The notes beneath the pieces were generated by a model. That model did not search any database, had not been told where the DNA came from, and was given only the letters and a program-made list of their open reading frames with translations. This document shows, in pieces, positions 26,691 through 34,074 of a DNA stretch of 64,000 bases. Source of the DNA: Streptomyces sp. NBC_01298 (GTDB taxonomy: Bacteria; Actinomycetota; Actinomycetes; Streptomycetales; Streptomycetaceae); the NCBI RefSeq assembly GCF_035978755.1, contig NZ_CP108414.1, positions 6,200,001 through 6,264,000 of the forward strand, read 5' to 3'. Position numbers and translations under genes: made by a program. Numbering within the stretch: the first letter of the stretch is position 1; each line of letters begins with the position of its first letter.

Positions 26691-28420
26691 GCCGCCTCCG
26701 CTTCCGTCAGCTGGGAGAGCACGATCTCCCGGTAGGTCTCATTGCCGGCCATCAGCTCGTGGTGGCGCCCCTCGCCCACCACCTGCCCCTCGTCGAGGAC
26801 GATGATCCGGTCCGCGTCGCGGATCGTGGAGACCCGCTGGGCGACGATGACCACGGTCGCCTCTTCGGTCTCGCGGGCGAGCGCGGAGCGCAGCGCCGCG
26901 TCCGTGGCGTAGTCCAGGGCGGAGAAGGAGTCGTCGAACAGGTAGATCTCCGGGCGCTGTACGAGTGTGCGCGCGATCGCGAGCCGCTGGCGCTGGCCGC
27001 CGGAGACGTTGGTGCCGCCCTGGGCGATCGGCGCGTCGAGCCCGCCCTCCAGCTCGGACACGAAGCCCTTGGCCTGCGCGACGTCCAGTGCGTGCCAGAG
27101 CTCCTCGTCGGTGGCGTCGGGGCGCCCGTAGCGCAGGTTGCTGGCGACGGTGCCGGAGAAGAGGTACGGCTTCTGCGGCACCATGCCGACCGTCCTGGCG
27201 AGCAGGTCCGGGTCGAGGCGCCGTACGTCCTCGCCGTCGACGAGCACGTCGCCGCCGGTCGCGTCGAAGAGCCGGGGGATCAGCCCCAGCAGCGTGGACT
27301 TGCCGCTGCCGGTCGAGCCGATCACCGCGGTGGTCTCGCCGGCCCGGGCCACGAGGTCGACCCCGCGCAGCACGGGGGCCTCGGCGCCCGGGTAGCGGAA
27401 GTCGGCGCCGCGCAGTTCGAGGCGGCCGTGGTGGAGCAGCTTGCGGACCGGGTCGGTGGGCGGGACCACGCTGGATTCGGTGTCCAGGACCTCCTGGACG
27501 CGCTCGGCGCAGACCTCGGCGCGCGGCACCATCATGAACATGAAGGTGGCCATCATCACGGACATGACGATCTGCATCAGGTAGGCGAGGAAGGCCGTCA
27601 GCTGGCCGATCTCCATGTCGCCGGAGTCGATGCGCATCGCGCCGAACCAGACGACGGCGACGCTGGAGATGTTCACGACCACGATCACGGTCGGGAACAT
27701 CAGCGCGAGCAGCTTGCCGGCCGCCAGCGAGACGCCGGTGAGGTCGGCGTTGGCCTCGCGGAAGCGCTCCTTCTCGTAGTCGTCGCGGATGAAGGCGCGG
27801 ATCACCCGGTTGCCGGTGATCTGCTCGCGCAGGACCCGGTTGACCGTGTCCAGCCGCGTCTGCATCTTGCGGAACAGCGGGCGGGTCTTCAGCACGATCG
27901 CGCCGACCGACAGGCCGAGGATCGGGACGACGGCGAGCAGGACGCCCGAGAGCTTCACGTCCAGCGAGAGCGCCATGAAGATGCCGCCGACGCACATGAT
28001 CGGCGCGGAGACCATCAGGGTGAAGGTCATCAGCACGAGCATCTGGATCTGCTGCACGTCGTTCGTCGTACGGGTGATCAGCGACGGGGCGCCGAAGTGG
28101 CCGAGCTCACGCGCGGAGAAGCTCTGCACGCGGTCGAAGACGCCGGCCCGGACGTCCCGGCCGAAGGCCGCGGCCGTGCGGGCCCCGTAGTAGACGGCGC
28201 CGGCGTTGCAGACGAGCTGCACGAGCGAGACGCCGAGCATCAGGGCGCCGAAGCGCAGGATGTAGCCGGTGTCGCCGTTGACGACACCGTTGTCAATGAT
28301 GTCGGCGTTCAGGGTGGGCAGGTAGAGGCTCGCGCTGGTCTGCAGCAGCTGCAGCAGGACCAGTACGGAGATCGGTTTCCGGTACGGGCCCAGGTGGGTC
28401 CGCAGAAGTCGTATGAGCAC
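26687..28420 (-). CDS. ABC exporter half-transporter (degenerate Walker B, canonical signature)
   Basis: A 577-residue half-transporter, first gene of the two-gene exporter operon. Six hydrophobic helices occupy about residues 15-310. The ATPase has Walker A GSTGSGKSTLL and the canonical signature VSGGQRQRLAIART. Its Walker B is IYLFDDSFSALD, where the catalytic Glu is replaced by Asp, as in the non-hydrolysing subunit of heterodimeric exporters. The substrate is unknown. The GTG at 28420 has GGAG 8 nt upstream and leads directly into the first helix (LIRLLRTHLGPYRKP). The 232 bp upstream hold no gene. Confidence 0.92.
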   Translation of the reverse strand: MLIRLLRTHLGPYRKPISVLVLLQLLQTSASLYLPTLNADIIDNGVVNGDTGYILRFGALMLGVSLVQLVCNAGAVYYGARTAAAFGRDVRAGVFDRVQSFSARELGHFGAPSLITRTTNDVQQIQMLVLMTFTLMVSAPIMCVGGIFMALSLDVKLSGVLLAVVPILGLSVGAIVLKTRPLFRKMQTRLDTVNRVLREQITGNRVIRAFIRDDYEKERFREANADLTGVSLAAGKLLALMFPTVIVVVNISSVAVVWFGAMRIDSGDMEIGQLTAFLAYLMQIVMSVMMATFMFMMVPRAEVCAERVQEVLDTESSVVPPTDPVRKLLHHGRLELRGADFRYPGAEAPVLRGVDLVARAGETTAVIGSTGSGKSTLLGLIPRLFDATGGDVLVDGEDVRRLDPDLLARTVGMVPQKPYLFSGTVASNLRYGRPDATDEELWHALDVAQAKGFVSELEGGLDAPIAQGGTNVSGGQRQRLAIARTLVQRPEIYLFDDSFSALDYATDAALRSALARETEEATVVIVAQRVSTIRDADRIIVLDEGQVVGEGRHHELMAGNETYREIVLSQLTEAEAA

Positions 28421-28652
28421 GCGCAGGCTCCGGTCGGCATGATCGAGGGGGTTCACTCCATCTTCTGCCAACCGGCGGCCGGAACCCACCGCTTTTCGTA
28501 AAGCCCGGTCAAAAGGAGTAGGCAGGGCGCGGGAGGGCGTAGGCCGGGTTCCCGCCGGGTTACGGGCCGGCGGCCACCGCGCCGACGCCCGGTGCCGGGA
28601 GGACGATGGGGGAGGGGAGGTCTCGGGACGGATCAGCGGCCGTGGAGGAACC

Positions 28653-29018
28653 ATGACGGCAGCCAAACGGGAACAGATTCCCGTCCTCTTGGAGGGCAAC
28701 GGCGCCGAACTGCGCGTGCTGGAGCTCGGCGGCGGGTTCTCCGTCGCGTTCGGGCGCTTCGACAAGGGCGTCGACATGACCCCGGCGTTCAAGGGCCTGC
28801 CCGACGACCTGTGTCCGTGCCCGCACTACGCCTACGTGATCAAGGGCCGGCTCCTGATGCACACGAAGGACGGCGACCAGGTCTACTCGGCCGGGGAGGC
28901 CTGCTACTGGCCGCCCGGCCACGCCCCGGTCGCCCTGGAGGACACCGAGTACCTCGACTTCTCGCCCACGGAGGAGTTCCGGGCGGTCGTCGAGCACGTG
29001 AAGGCGCAGCTCGGCTGA
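28653..29018 (+). CDS. Small cupin-domain protein
   Basis: A 121-residue single-domain cupin. The two cupin motifs are CPHYAYVIKGRLLMHTKDG and EACYWPPGHAPVALEDTEYLDFSP, which contain candidate metal-binding His residues. No DNA-binding domain is attached. It could be a small dioxygenase, isomerase or binding protein; the sequence does not decide. GGAGG lies 5 nt before the ATG. It is divergent from the ABC operon and convergent with the sugar kinase gene. Confidence 0.8.
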   Translation: MTAAKREQIPVLLEGNGAELRVLELGGGFSVAFGRFDKGVDMTPAFKGLPDDLCPCPHYAYVIKGRLLMHTKDGDQVYSAGEACYWPPGHAPVALEDTEYLDFSPTEEFRAVVEHVKAQLG

Positions 29019-29075
29019 CGCCCCGGTCGGGCGGCAGGCCTCGGCCGGCTGGCTGGTTGGTCGGCCGGCCTTTGG

Positions 29076-30515
29076 TCAGAACGCTCCGGGGTGGATCTGG
29101 TCCCGGGTCGCGATGTACTGCTGGCGCGCGCCCTGCCAGGCCGGGTACTCCTCGTCCGGCTCGAACAGCTGCGCCGCGGGCGCCGGCCACACCGGCGGGG
29201 TCTTCGAGGCCGCACCGCCCTGCGCCAGGCCGAGGGCCCACGCGGCCTGCCGGGCCGCGCCCAGGGCCGCGTAGTCCGCCGGCGCCGGGACGAGGACCTG
29301 CGTGCCGAACAGCCCCGGCGCGAAGGCCTGTACGGCCGGCAGCTCGGCGGCGGCGCCGAGCAGGAACACCCGGCGGATCTCCACCCCGCGGCTGCGCAGC
29401 ACGTCGATCGCGTCGACCAGCCCGCAGAGCATGCCCTCGAAGGCGGCCCGCGCGAGGTGCTCCGGCTTCATGGAATCCCGGCGCAGCCCCGACAGGGTCC
29501 CGGCGGTGTGCGGCAGGTTCGGCGTCCGCTCACCCTCCAGGTACGGCAGGAGCACGAGTCCGTGCGCGCCCGGCGTCGACTTCAGCGCGAGCTCGCTCAG
29601 CCCCTCCAGATCGGTGCCGAGCAGTTCGGCGGTGCCGCGCAGGGCCCGTACGGCGTTCAGCGTGTTCACCACCGGCAGGTGCAGCCCGGTGGCGTCCGCG
29701 AGGGAGGTGATCAGCCCGCCCGGCTCCGACAGCGCCTCGTGGTGCACCGCCATCACCGATCCGGACGCGCCCAGTGAGACCACGGCGTCGCCGGGTCCCA
29801 TGCCCAGCCCGAGCGCGGCCGCCATGGTCTCGCCGGTGCCGGCGGATATCAGCAGCCCCTCGGGCGTGGTCCCGGCGGCTTCGGCCGGGCCGAGCACCTC
29901 GGGGAGCAGCGCGCGGTGCCCCAGCGCGAGCTCGACCAGGTCGGGGCGGTAGGCGCCGGCGGCCGCCGACCAGTAGCCGGTGCCGGAGGCGCCACCGCGG
30001 TCGGTGGTCCGCCGGGCCGGGCGGCCCAGCAGCTGCCACACCAGCCAGTCGTGCGGGGACATCAGCACGGCCACCCGCCGGGCCGCTTCCGGCTCGGTAC
30101 GGGCCAGCCAGGCGAGCTTGGCCACGGGCTGCGCCGCATGGGGGACGGAGCCGATGGCCTCGACCCAGGCCTGCCGGCCGCCGAAGGACTCGATCAGCTC
30201 GGCGGCGGCCGCCTGGCCGCGCTTGTCGTTGCCGATCAGGGCGGGACGCACGAGGCCGCCCTGCGCGTCCAGCGGCAGCACGCCGTGCTGCTGCGCGGAG
30301 ACCCCGATGGCCTGCACCCCTTCGAGGAGCCCGCCGCCGGCGGCCTCGCCGAGCGAGAGCAGCCAGGCCTGCGGATCGGTCTCGTGCGGCACCGCCTCGC
30401 CGGTGGGCTGCGGATGAGGGGCGTACCCCTGGCGCAGCACGGCGCCCGTTTCGGTGTCACAGACGACGATGCGTGTGAACGTGGAAGAGCTGTCCAGCCC
30501 GGCGACTATCCCCAT
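29076..30515 (-). CDS. FGGY-family carbohydrate kinase, xylulokinase-like
   Basis: A 479-residue sugar kinase. The N-terminal half starts with IVAGLDSSSTFTRIVVCDTETG (phosphate-1 region), then AIGVSAQQHGVLPLDAQG and the LIGNDKRG substrate strand. The C-terminal half contains AVVSLGASGSVMAV (phosphate-2-like), LLPYLEGERTPN, and the FGGY-C helix FEGMLCGLVDAIDVLR followed by RVFLLGAAAELPAVQ. The SAQQHG strand and length fit xylulokinases, which phosphorylate D-xylulose, but no xylose isomerase gene is adjacent. The ATG at 30515 has no ribosome binding site; CAGAAT lies 7 nt before it. Confidence 0.88.
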   Translation of the reverse strand: MGIVAGLDSSSTFTRIVVCDTETGAVLRQGYAPHPQPTGEAVPHETDPQAWLLSLGEAAGGGLLEGVQAIGVSAQQHGVLPLDAQGGLVRPALIGNDKRGQAAAAELIESFGGRQAWVEAIGSVPHAAQPVAKLAWLARTEPEAARRVAVLMSPHDWLVWQLLGRPARRTTDRGGASGTGYWSAAAGAYRPDLVELALGHRALLPEVLGPAEAAGTTPEGLLISAGTGETMAAALGLGMGPGDAVVSLGASGSVMAVHHEALSEPGGLITSLADATGLHLPVVNTLNAVRALRGTAELLGTDLEGLSELALKSTPGAHGLVLLPYLEGERTPNLPHTAGTLSGLRRDSMKPEHLARAAFEGMLCGLVDAIDVLRSRGVEIRRVFLLGAAAELPAVQAFAPGLFGTQVLVPAPADYAALGAARQAAWALGLAQGGAASKTPPVWPAPAAQLFEPDEEYPAWQGARQQYIATRDQIHPGAF

Positions 30516-30599
30516 GCGGAGAATTCTGCCGCACGCGGGGACGGGCTCGACCGCCCCGGAGCGCCCGGAACGGGCCCCGTCCCTTATGTGGAACCCCGG

Positions 30600-30647
30600 G
30601 GGGTCCTCTTAGGGGGACCCGGCGCGGGGTCCCCGCAAGAGGACCCC
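30600..30647 (-). terminator. Two-tier hairpin terminator after the YtxH-like gene
   Basis: The outer arms GGGGTCCTCTT (30600-30610) and AAGAGGACCCC (30637-30647) pair perfectly over 11 bp. Inner arms GGGGACCC (30613-30620) and GGGTCCCC (30627-30634) add a second stem. It lies 19 bp past the stop of the 30666-30974 gene and before the sugar kinase start. Confidence 0.8.
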
Positions 30648-30665
30648 GCGCCGGACCGAACCCGT

Positions 30666-30974
30666 TCAGGTGTTGCTGGTGCCCCAGTCGTCCTCGCCCG
30701 CGCCGTTGCCGCCGACCCGTGCCCGCAGGCCCCGTACCCGCCCGGAGAGGGAGTCCGGCACCGCGTCGCCCACCTTCTCGCTCACCGCGGCGAAGGCCTT
30801 GCCGGCGAACTCCCGGCCGCTCTGACCTGCGCTCTCGGCGGCGTTCCGGACGGCCGGGTTCTGCGCGAACTCGCGCGCGGACTTCTTCAACTGTTCATAC
30901 CGCTCGCGTCCGGCCCGGGTCCCGAGCACGTACCCGAGGGCCAGCCCGACCGCGAACGTGACCTTGTACCGCAT
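30666..30974 (-). CDS. YtxH-like small membrane-anchored protein
   Basis: A 102-residue protein beginning MRYKVTFAVGLALGYVLGTRAGRERYEQLKK in two parts: a glycine-zipper-like hydrophobic segment GLALGYVLGTRAGRERYE, the hallmark of YtxH-type proteins, then a long amphipathic Ala/Glu-rich helix (AVRNAAESAGQSGREFAGKA). It ends in a polar tail. Such proteins are linked to the cell envelope and stress but no activity is known. ATG 30974 is preferred because AGGGTGG stands 5 nt ahead. A GTG at 30983 would leave no spacing. Confidence 0.8.
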   Translation of the reverse strand: MRYKVTFAVGLALGYVLGTRAGRERYEQLKKSAREFAQNPAVRNAAESAGQSGREFAGKAFAAVSEKVGDAVPDSLSGRVRGLRARVGGNGAGEDDWGTSNT

Positions 30975-31120
30975 GCCTGCCACCCTTCGTCGTGTGGTGC
31001 CCGGCCCGCTGGCGATACCGATTGGCGGAGCACCCCCCTGCTTGCGCTAATCTATGACTCGCAACGGGCGCTCGCCCCCTGGCCAAGGCCAGAGGTGGGC
31101 TGTTCGGTGCAACGCAGCAA

Positions 31121-31193
31121 TCCCCTGTAGCTCAATTGGCAGAGCAGCCGACTGTTAATCGGCAGGTTACTGGTTCGAGTCCAGTCGGGGGAG
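31121..31193 (+). tRNA. tRNA-Asn (anticodon GTT), copy 1
   Basis: The 73-nt cloverleaf has acceptor TCCCCTG / CGGGGGA, D arm GCTC..GAGC, anticodon arm GCCGA-CTGTTAA-TCGGC with GTT, and T arm ACTGG-TTCGAGT-CCAGT. CCA is not encoded (CGC follows). Confidence 0.97.
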
Positions 31194-31198
31194 CGCGG

Positions 31199-31271
31199 TC
31201 CCCTGTAGCTCAATTGGCAGAGCAGCCGACTGTTAATCGGCAGGTTACTGGTTCGAGTCCAGTCGGGGGAG
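31199..31271 (+). tRNA. tRNA-Asn (anticodon GTT), copy 2
   Basis: Identical over all 73 nt to the copy 78 bp upstream, so this is a recent or homogenised tandem duplication. CCA is not encoded. A T-rich terminator follows. Confidence 0.97.
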
Positions 31272-31283
31272 CAAGAAGGAACG

Positions 31284-31309
31284 AGGACCCCAGGTGGGTC
31301 CTTTTTCTT
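31284..31309 (+). terminator. Intrinsic terminator after the tRNA-Asn pair
   Basis: AGGACCC (31284-31290) pairs with GGGTCCT (31296-31302) across CAGGT and runs into TTTTTCTTT. This is a clear rho-independent terminator, and it implies the two tRNA-Asn genes form one transcript. Confidence 0.9.
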
Positions 31310-31459
31310 TTTCCTGCCCTCCACGCGCAACCGCGCAGGGCCCTGCGCGGTCTCTCTGGGCAGGCGAAGCCGATCATGCGAGGCATCCGAGGCGGGAGAT
31401 CGTATGAGCGGCTATGCTGCGGCAGACGGCGCGCACACATGTACGCGCCACGCCGTGAA

Positions 31460-31536
31460 GGGGCGGTAGCTCAGCCGGTTAGAGCAGCGGACTCATAATC
31501 CGTCGGCCGTGGGTTCGAGTCCCACCCGCCCCACCA
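31460..31536 (+). tRNA. tRNA with CAT anticodon (elongator Met or Ile2)
   Basis: A 74-nt cloverleaf plus encoded CCA (31534-31536). Acceptor GGGGCGG pairs with CCGCCCC, and the anticodon arm is GCGGA-CTCATAA-TCCGT. CAT can be elongator methionine, or isoleucine-2 if C34 is modified to lysidine; the sequence alone does not decide. Unlike the Asn copies it carries its own CCA. A TATGCT box at 31413-31418 may be its -10. Confidence 0.95.
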
Positions 31537-31574
31537 CGCAGCTGGCCCGCAGAAACGTTGCGACCAGCAACCTT

Positions 31575-31608
31575 GGTGCCTCGCCCAAACTTCCTGGGTC
31601 GGGGCACC
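31575..31608 (+). terminator. Hairpin after the CAT-anticodon tRNA
   Basis: GGTGCC and GGCACC pair at the base, with CCCA/TGGG higher up, around a small loop. It lies 40 bp past the tRNA and is followed by TTCCCGTTTCC, consistent with termination. Confidence 0.65.
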
Positions 31609-32558
31609 TTCCCGTTTCCGGCCACCCCGGCCGCTCCGGCCGCTCCGGCATCCCGGTTCTGCCGCGCCCCGTGGGCCCGTAGGGCCTCGGACGGTGCGCC
31701 TGTCGGGGTCGATGGTGCCCGCGCGGCCGTCCGCCTTCGGAGCGGACTCGTACGGCTCCCGGTCGGCCACGACGATCTCCTTGGCCACGGCCGGAGGGCG
31801 GCGGCTTCATCCGGCCCAACGACGGGGGCGAACCGGCAGAGCCTTCCGCGTGGGGGGTCGGCACCCCGTGGCGAGCCGAAGGCCGTACGGGCACGGGTCC
31901 TCGGCATGGCCGCCGCCGTGGAACCCCCTCCGCCCTCGCGTCGCGCAACGCGGCAGCCTCGGCGGGCAGGTTGAGGGCCCGGCAGAGGCCGAAGGGCCCG
32001 AACGGGTCCGGCATTCCGTGCGTGGCGGCCGGGGAGTGAGGTCGTGGTCTGCCGGTGGGGAATTCGGGTCGGTTTTTGCGGTGGCGGCGTGCTGCCCGTC
32101 TCGGGTGATATGGGCGAGCATTTTCCGGAGATGTATCGGAGCGGACCAGTTCTCCTCCAAAAGGGCGGATTCCTTCTTCGCTGTCGGCGCCCGGTCGGCC
32201 TCGGGGCTTCGGGCGGACCGTCTGTGCCTCCCGGCTGGGAGGGCGGCAGGGCGTCGTGCGGCGGGTCGTGACGGCTGGTCAGGTGCGTGGAGGTCCTGGC
32301 GGGCGGGTCCGTGCCGGCGGTGGTGGGCGGCTCCGTGCTCGCGTGGTGAATGGCGTCGGGTGGGGCGGTTTTTCGGGGGAATTGGGGCCGGGTCGGCTGA
32401 TCGGAATCTGCCTTGTTTTGCGCGTTCGGGGTCCTCTAGCCTCTGGGGCGACTTGAAAGTGATGGTTCTCCGCACTGCCATCTGGATGCAATGACGCAAA
32501 CACGGTCACGAAGTGAACGGGCTCAAGGGGGACAATTCCAGATGTACGGGGGAGTCGT
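31609..32558. other. About 950 bp without a supportable gene, beside the tRNA
   Basis: No frame here has a credible start, coding bias and length together. A minus-strand patch at 31690-31788 (KEIVVADREPYESAPK onward) shows strong third-position GC for about 33 codons and may be a fragment of a lost gene. The part from about 31990 to 32520 is less GC-rich than the surroundings. Near the MFS gene, TTGTTT and TAGCCT spaced by 18 bp (about 32414-32443) could be its promoter. A TCAC-GAA-GTGA palindrome lies at 32506-32516. Confidence 0.5.
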
Positions 32559-33806
32559 ATGGAGCCCGCTCGCACCCTGACCGCCGATGCCGCCGGGGAA
32601 GCGGCGGCGCCGCCGCTGTGGACCAAGAACTTCCGGCTGTACTTCACCGCCCGCCTGGTCTCGCTCCTCGGTGACGCCATGCTGCCGGTGGCGCTCATGT
32701 ACGGCGTCGTGCAGCTCGGCTACGGGGCCTCCGGGGTGGGCTTCGTCCTGGCCGCGCAGATGCTGCCGTTCGCCGTGCTCATCCTGTTCGGCGGGGTGCT
32801 CGCCGACCGGTTCACGCCCCGCCGCATGATGATCGGCGCGGACGCCGCCCGGTGCTGCCTGCAGATCGCCGCCGCCACCGCGTTCGCCACGGGGCACGCC
32901 CCGCTCTGGCTGCTGCTCCTCCTCGCGGCGGGCAGCGGTACCGCCTCCGCCGCGTTCCAGCCGGGTGTCGCCAGCATGGTTCCCCAAGTGGCGAAGGACC
33001 TTCAGCGGGCCAACGCCACCATCCGCGTCGCCGAGGCCGTCGCCTCGATGGCCGGGCCGACCTTCGCCGCCGTACTGGTCGCGGTGTTCGACGTGGCCCT
33101 GGTGCTCGCCGTCGACGCGGCGACCTTCGCCGTCAGCGGCCTCTGTCTCCTGCTGCTGCGGCTCGCCCCCGCTCCCGCCCCGGACCGCAAGACGTCGACC
33201 TCGCGCAACCTCCTCGAAGGCTGGCACGAGTTCCGCTCCCGTACCTGGCTCTGGGTCGTCATCCTGGCCTGGGCCGTCAACGGCATCACGACCTTCGGCC
33301 CGCTGCGCCCCCTCACCACGCTCCTGGTCGCGAGCGAGCACGGGGCGACCGGCCTCGGCCTGGTCTGGACGGCGTTCGGGGCGGGCAACGTCCTGGGCGG
33401 TCTGGCCGCCATGCGGCTGCGCCCCCGGCGGCCGCTGGTCGCCGGAGCGGTCGCGATGTTCGCCTGGGTGGTCCTCCCCCTGTCCAACGCCCTCGGGCTC
33501 CCGCTCTGGTCGACGTGCGCGTGCTTCGTGGTCGGCGGCGCCGCCTGGGCGTTCTGGAGCGTCATGTGGGCCACGAGCGTCCAGTCCCAGGTCCCGTCGG
33601 CGGTGCTGAACCGGGTCTACGCCTACGACGTCGCCGGCTCCCTCATCGCCTTCCCCGTGGGCCAGGCCCTGGCCGGCCCGGTCGCCGGGCTCATCGGCGC
33701 GCGCACGCTGTTGTACGTATCCACCCTGGTCGCGGTCGTGACCTTCGCGGTGCTGCTCTCGGTCCCGGCGGTCCGCTCCCTGCGACGGGCGGAGCCGCCC
33801 GCGTGA
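32559..33806 (+). CDS. MFS transporter, 12-helix exporter
   Basis: A 415-residue transporter with about 12 hydrophobic helices. Motif A after helix 2 reads GVLADRFTPRRMMIGADAARC. The early RLYFTARLVSLLGDAMLPVAL and the GSGTASAAFQPGVASMVPQV stretch are typical of the EntS/macrolide-efflux branch (PF05977-like). It likely exports a small molecule. GGGGGAG lies 5 nt before the ATG. The gene sits between decayed DNA after the tRNA genes and an epimerase remnant, so it may have arrived by insertion. It is different in sequence from the MFS genes at 4611 and 35465. Confidence 0.87.
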   Translation: MEPARTLTADAAGEAAAPPLWTKNFRLYFTARLVSLLGDAMLPVALMYGVVQLGYGASGVGFVLAAQMLPFAVLILFGGVLADRFTPRRMMIGADAARCCLQIAAATAFATGHAPLWLLLLLAAGSGTASAAFQPGVASMVPQVAKDLQRANATIRVAEAVASMAGPTFAAVLVAVFDVALVLAVDAATFAVSGLCLLLLRLAPAPAPDRKTSTSRNLLEGWHEFRSRTWLWVVILAWAVNGITTFGPLRPLTTLLVASEHGATGLGLVWTAFGAGNVLGGLAAMRLRPRRPLVAGAVAMFAWVVLPLSNALGLPLWSTCACFVVGGAAWAFWSVMWATSVQSQVPSAVLNRVYAYDVAGSLIAFPVGQALAGPVAGLIGARTLLYVSTLVAVVTFAVLLSVPAVRSLRRAEPPA

Positions 33807-33851
33807 GGGGGAGGGGCGGCCTGGTGCGGGAGTTCGACGACAGGCCCTAGG

Positions 33852-33956
33852 TGTATTGGCCCGAAGGCCAGGCGCCTGCTCGGCTGGCAGCCGCGCCCGG
33901 CCCGGGAGACGGTCCTGGACTGCGCCCGCAGCCTCATCGCCCACGGGGCCGTCTGA
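33852..33956 (+). pseudogene. C-terminal remnant of an NAD-dependent epimerase/dehydratase
   Basis: The last 34 codons of a lost gene: the frame reads PKARRLLGWQPRPA and then ETVLDCARSLIAHGAV before TGA. This is the typical C-terminus of extended SDR epimerases (KAR..LGW.PRP.EE...D.A.SL...G). Nothing upstream in the same frame continues it, because the MFS gene ends 45 bp earlier. The rest was presumably deleted or replaced. Confidence 0.6.
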
Positions 33957-34042
33957 GCGCGGGCCGCCCGGCGGGAGGCGGGGACGGGCCGGCCCCGGCG
34001 CGGTGCTCGCACCGCCGGAGCTCCCGGGCTCCGGGGTTCCGA

Positions 34043-34074
34043 GGCTCCGGTCCTCCGGTCCTCCGGTCCTCCGG
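34043..34074. repeat. Tandem 8-bp repeat TCCTCCGG
   Basis: Three perfect TCCTCCGG units preceded by a variant GGCTCCGG fill the 32 bp just past the stop of the convergent ligase gene. This is too short and too regular to be a CRISPR. It is probably slippage DNA. Confidence 0.75.

Noticed and set aside
31052..31330. Minus-strand ORF containing repeated DWTRTSNLPINSRLL
   Set aside because: It is a translation of the antisense strand of the two tRNA-Asn genes, a well-known artefact.
31471..31788. Minus-strand ORF ending in WDSNPRPTDYESAAL
   Set aside because: The C-terminal part is the antisense of the CAT-anticodon tRNA; only a short upstream patch shows coding bias.
32506..32516. BldD box at TCACGAAGTGA
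   Set aside because: The arms are separated by 3 bp whereas the BldD consensus needs 5 bp between its half-sites.
31460..33956. Integrated element with attL/attR at the tRNA
   Set aside because: No second copy of the tRNA 3' end and no integrase gene is visible, so an intact integrated element is not supported.
34043..34074. Possible CRISPR-like array
   Set aside because: Units are 8 bp with no spacers; it is a simple tandem repeat. No CRISPR array was seen anywhere in the window.
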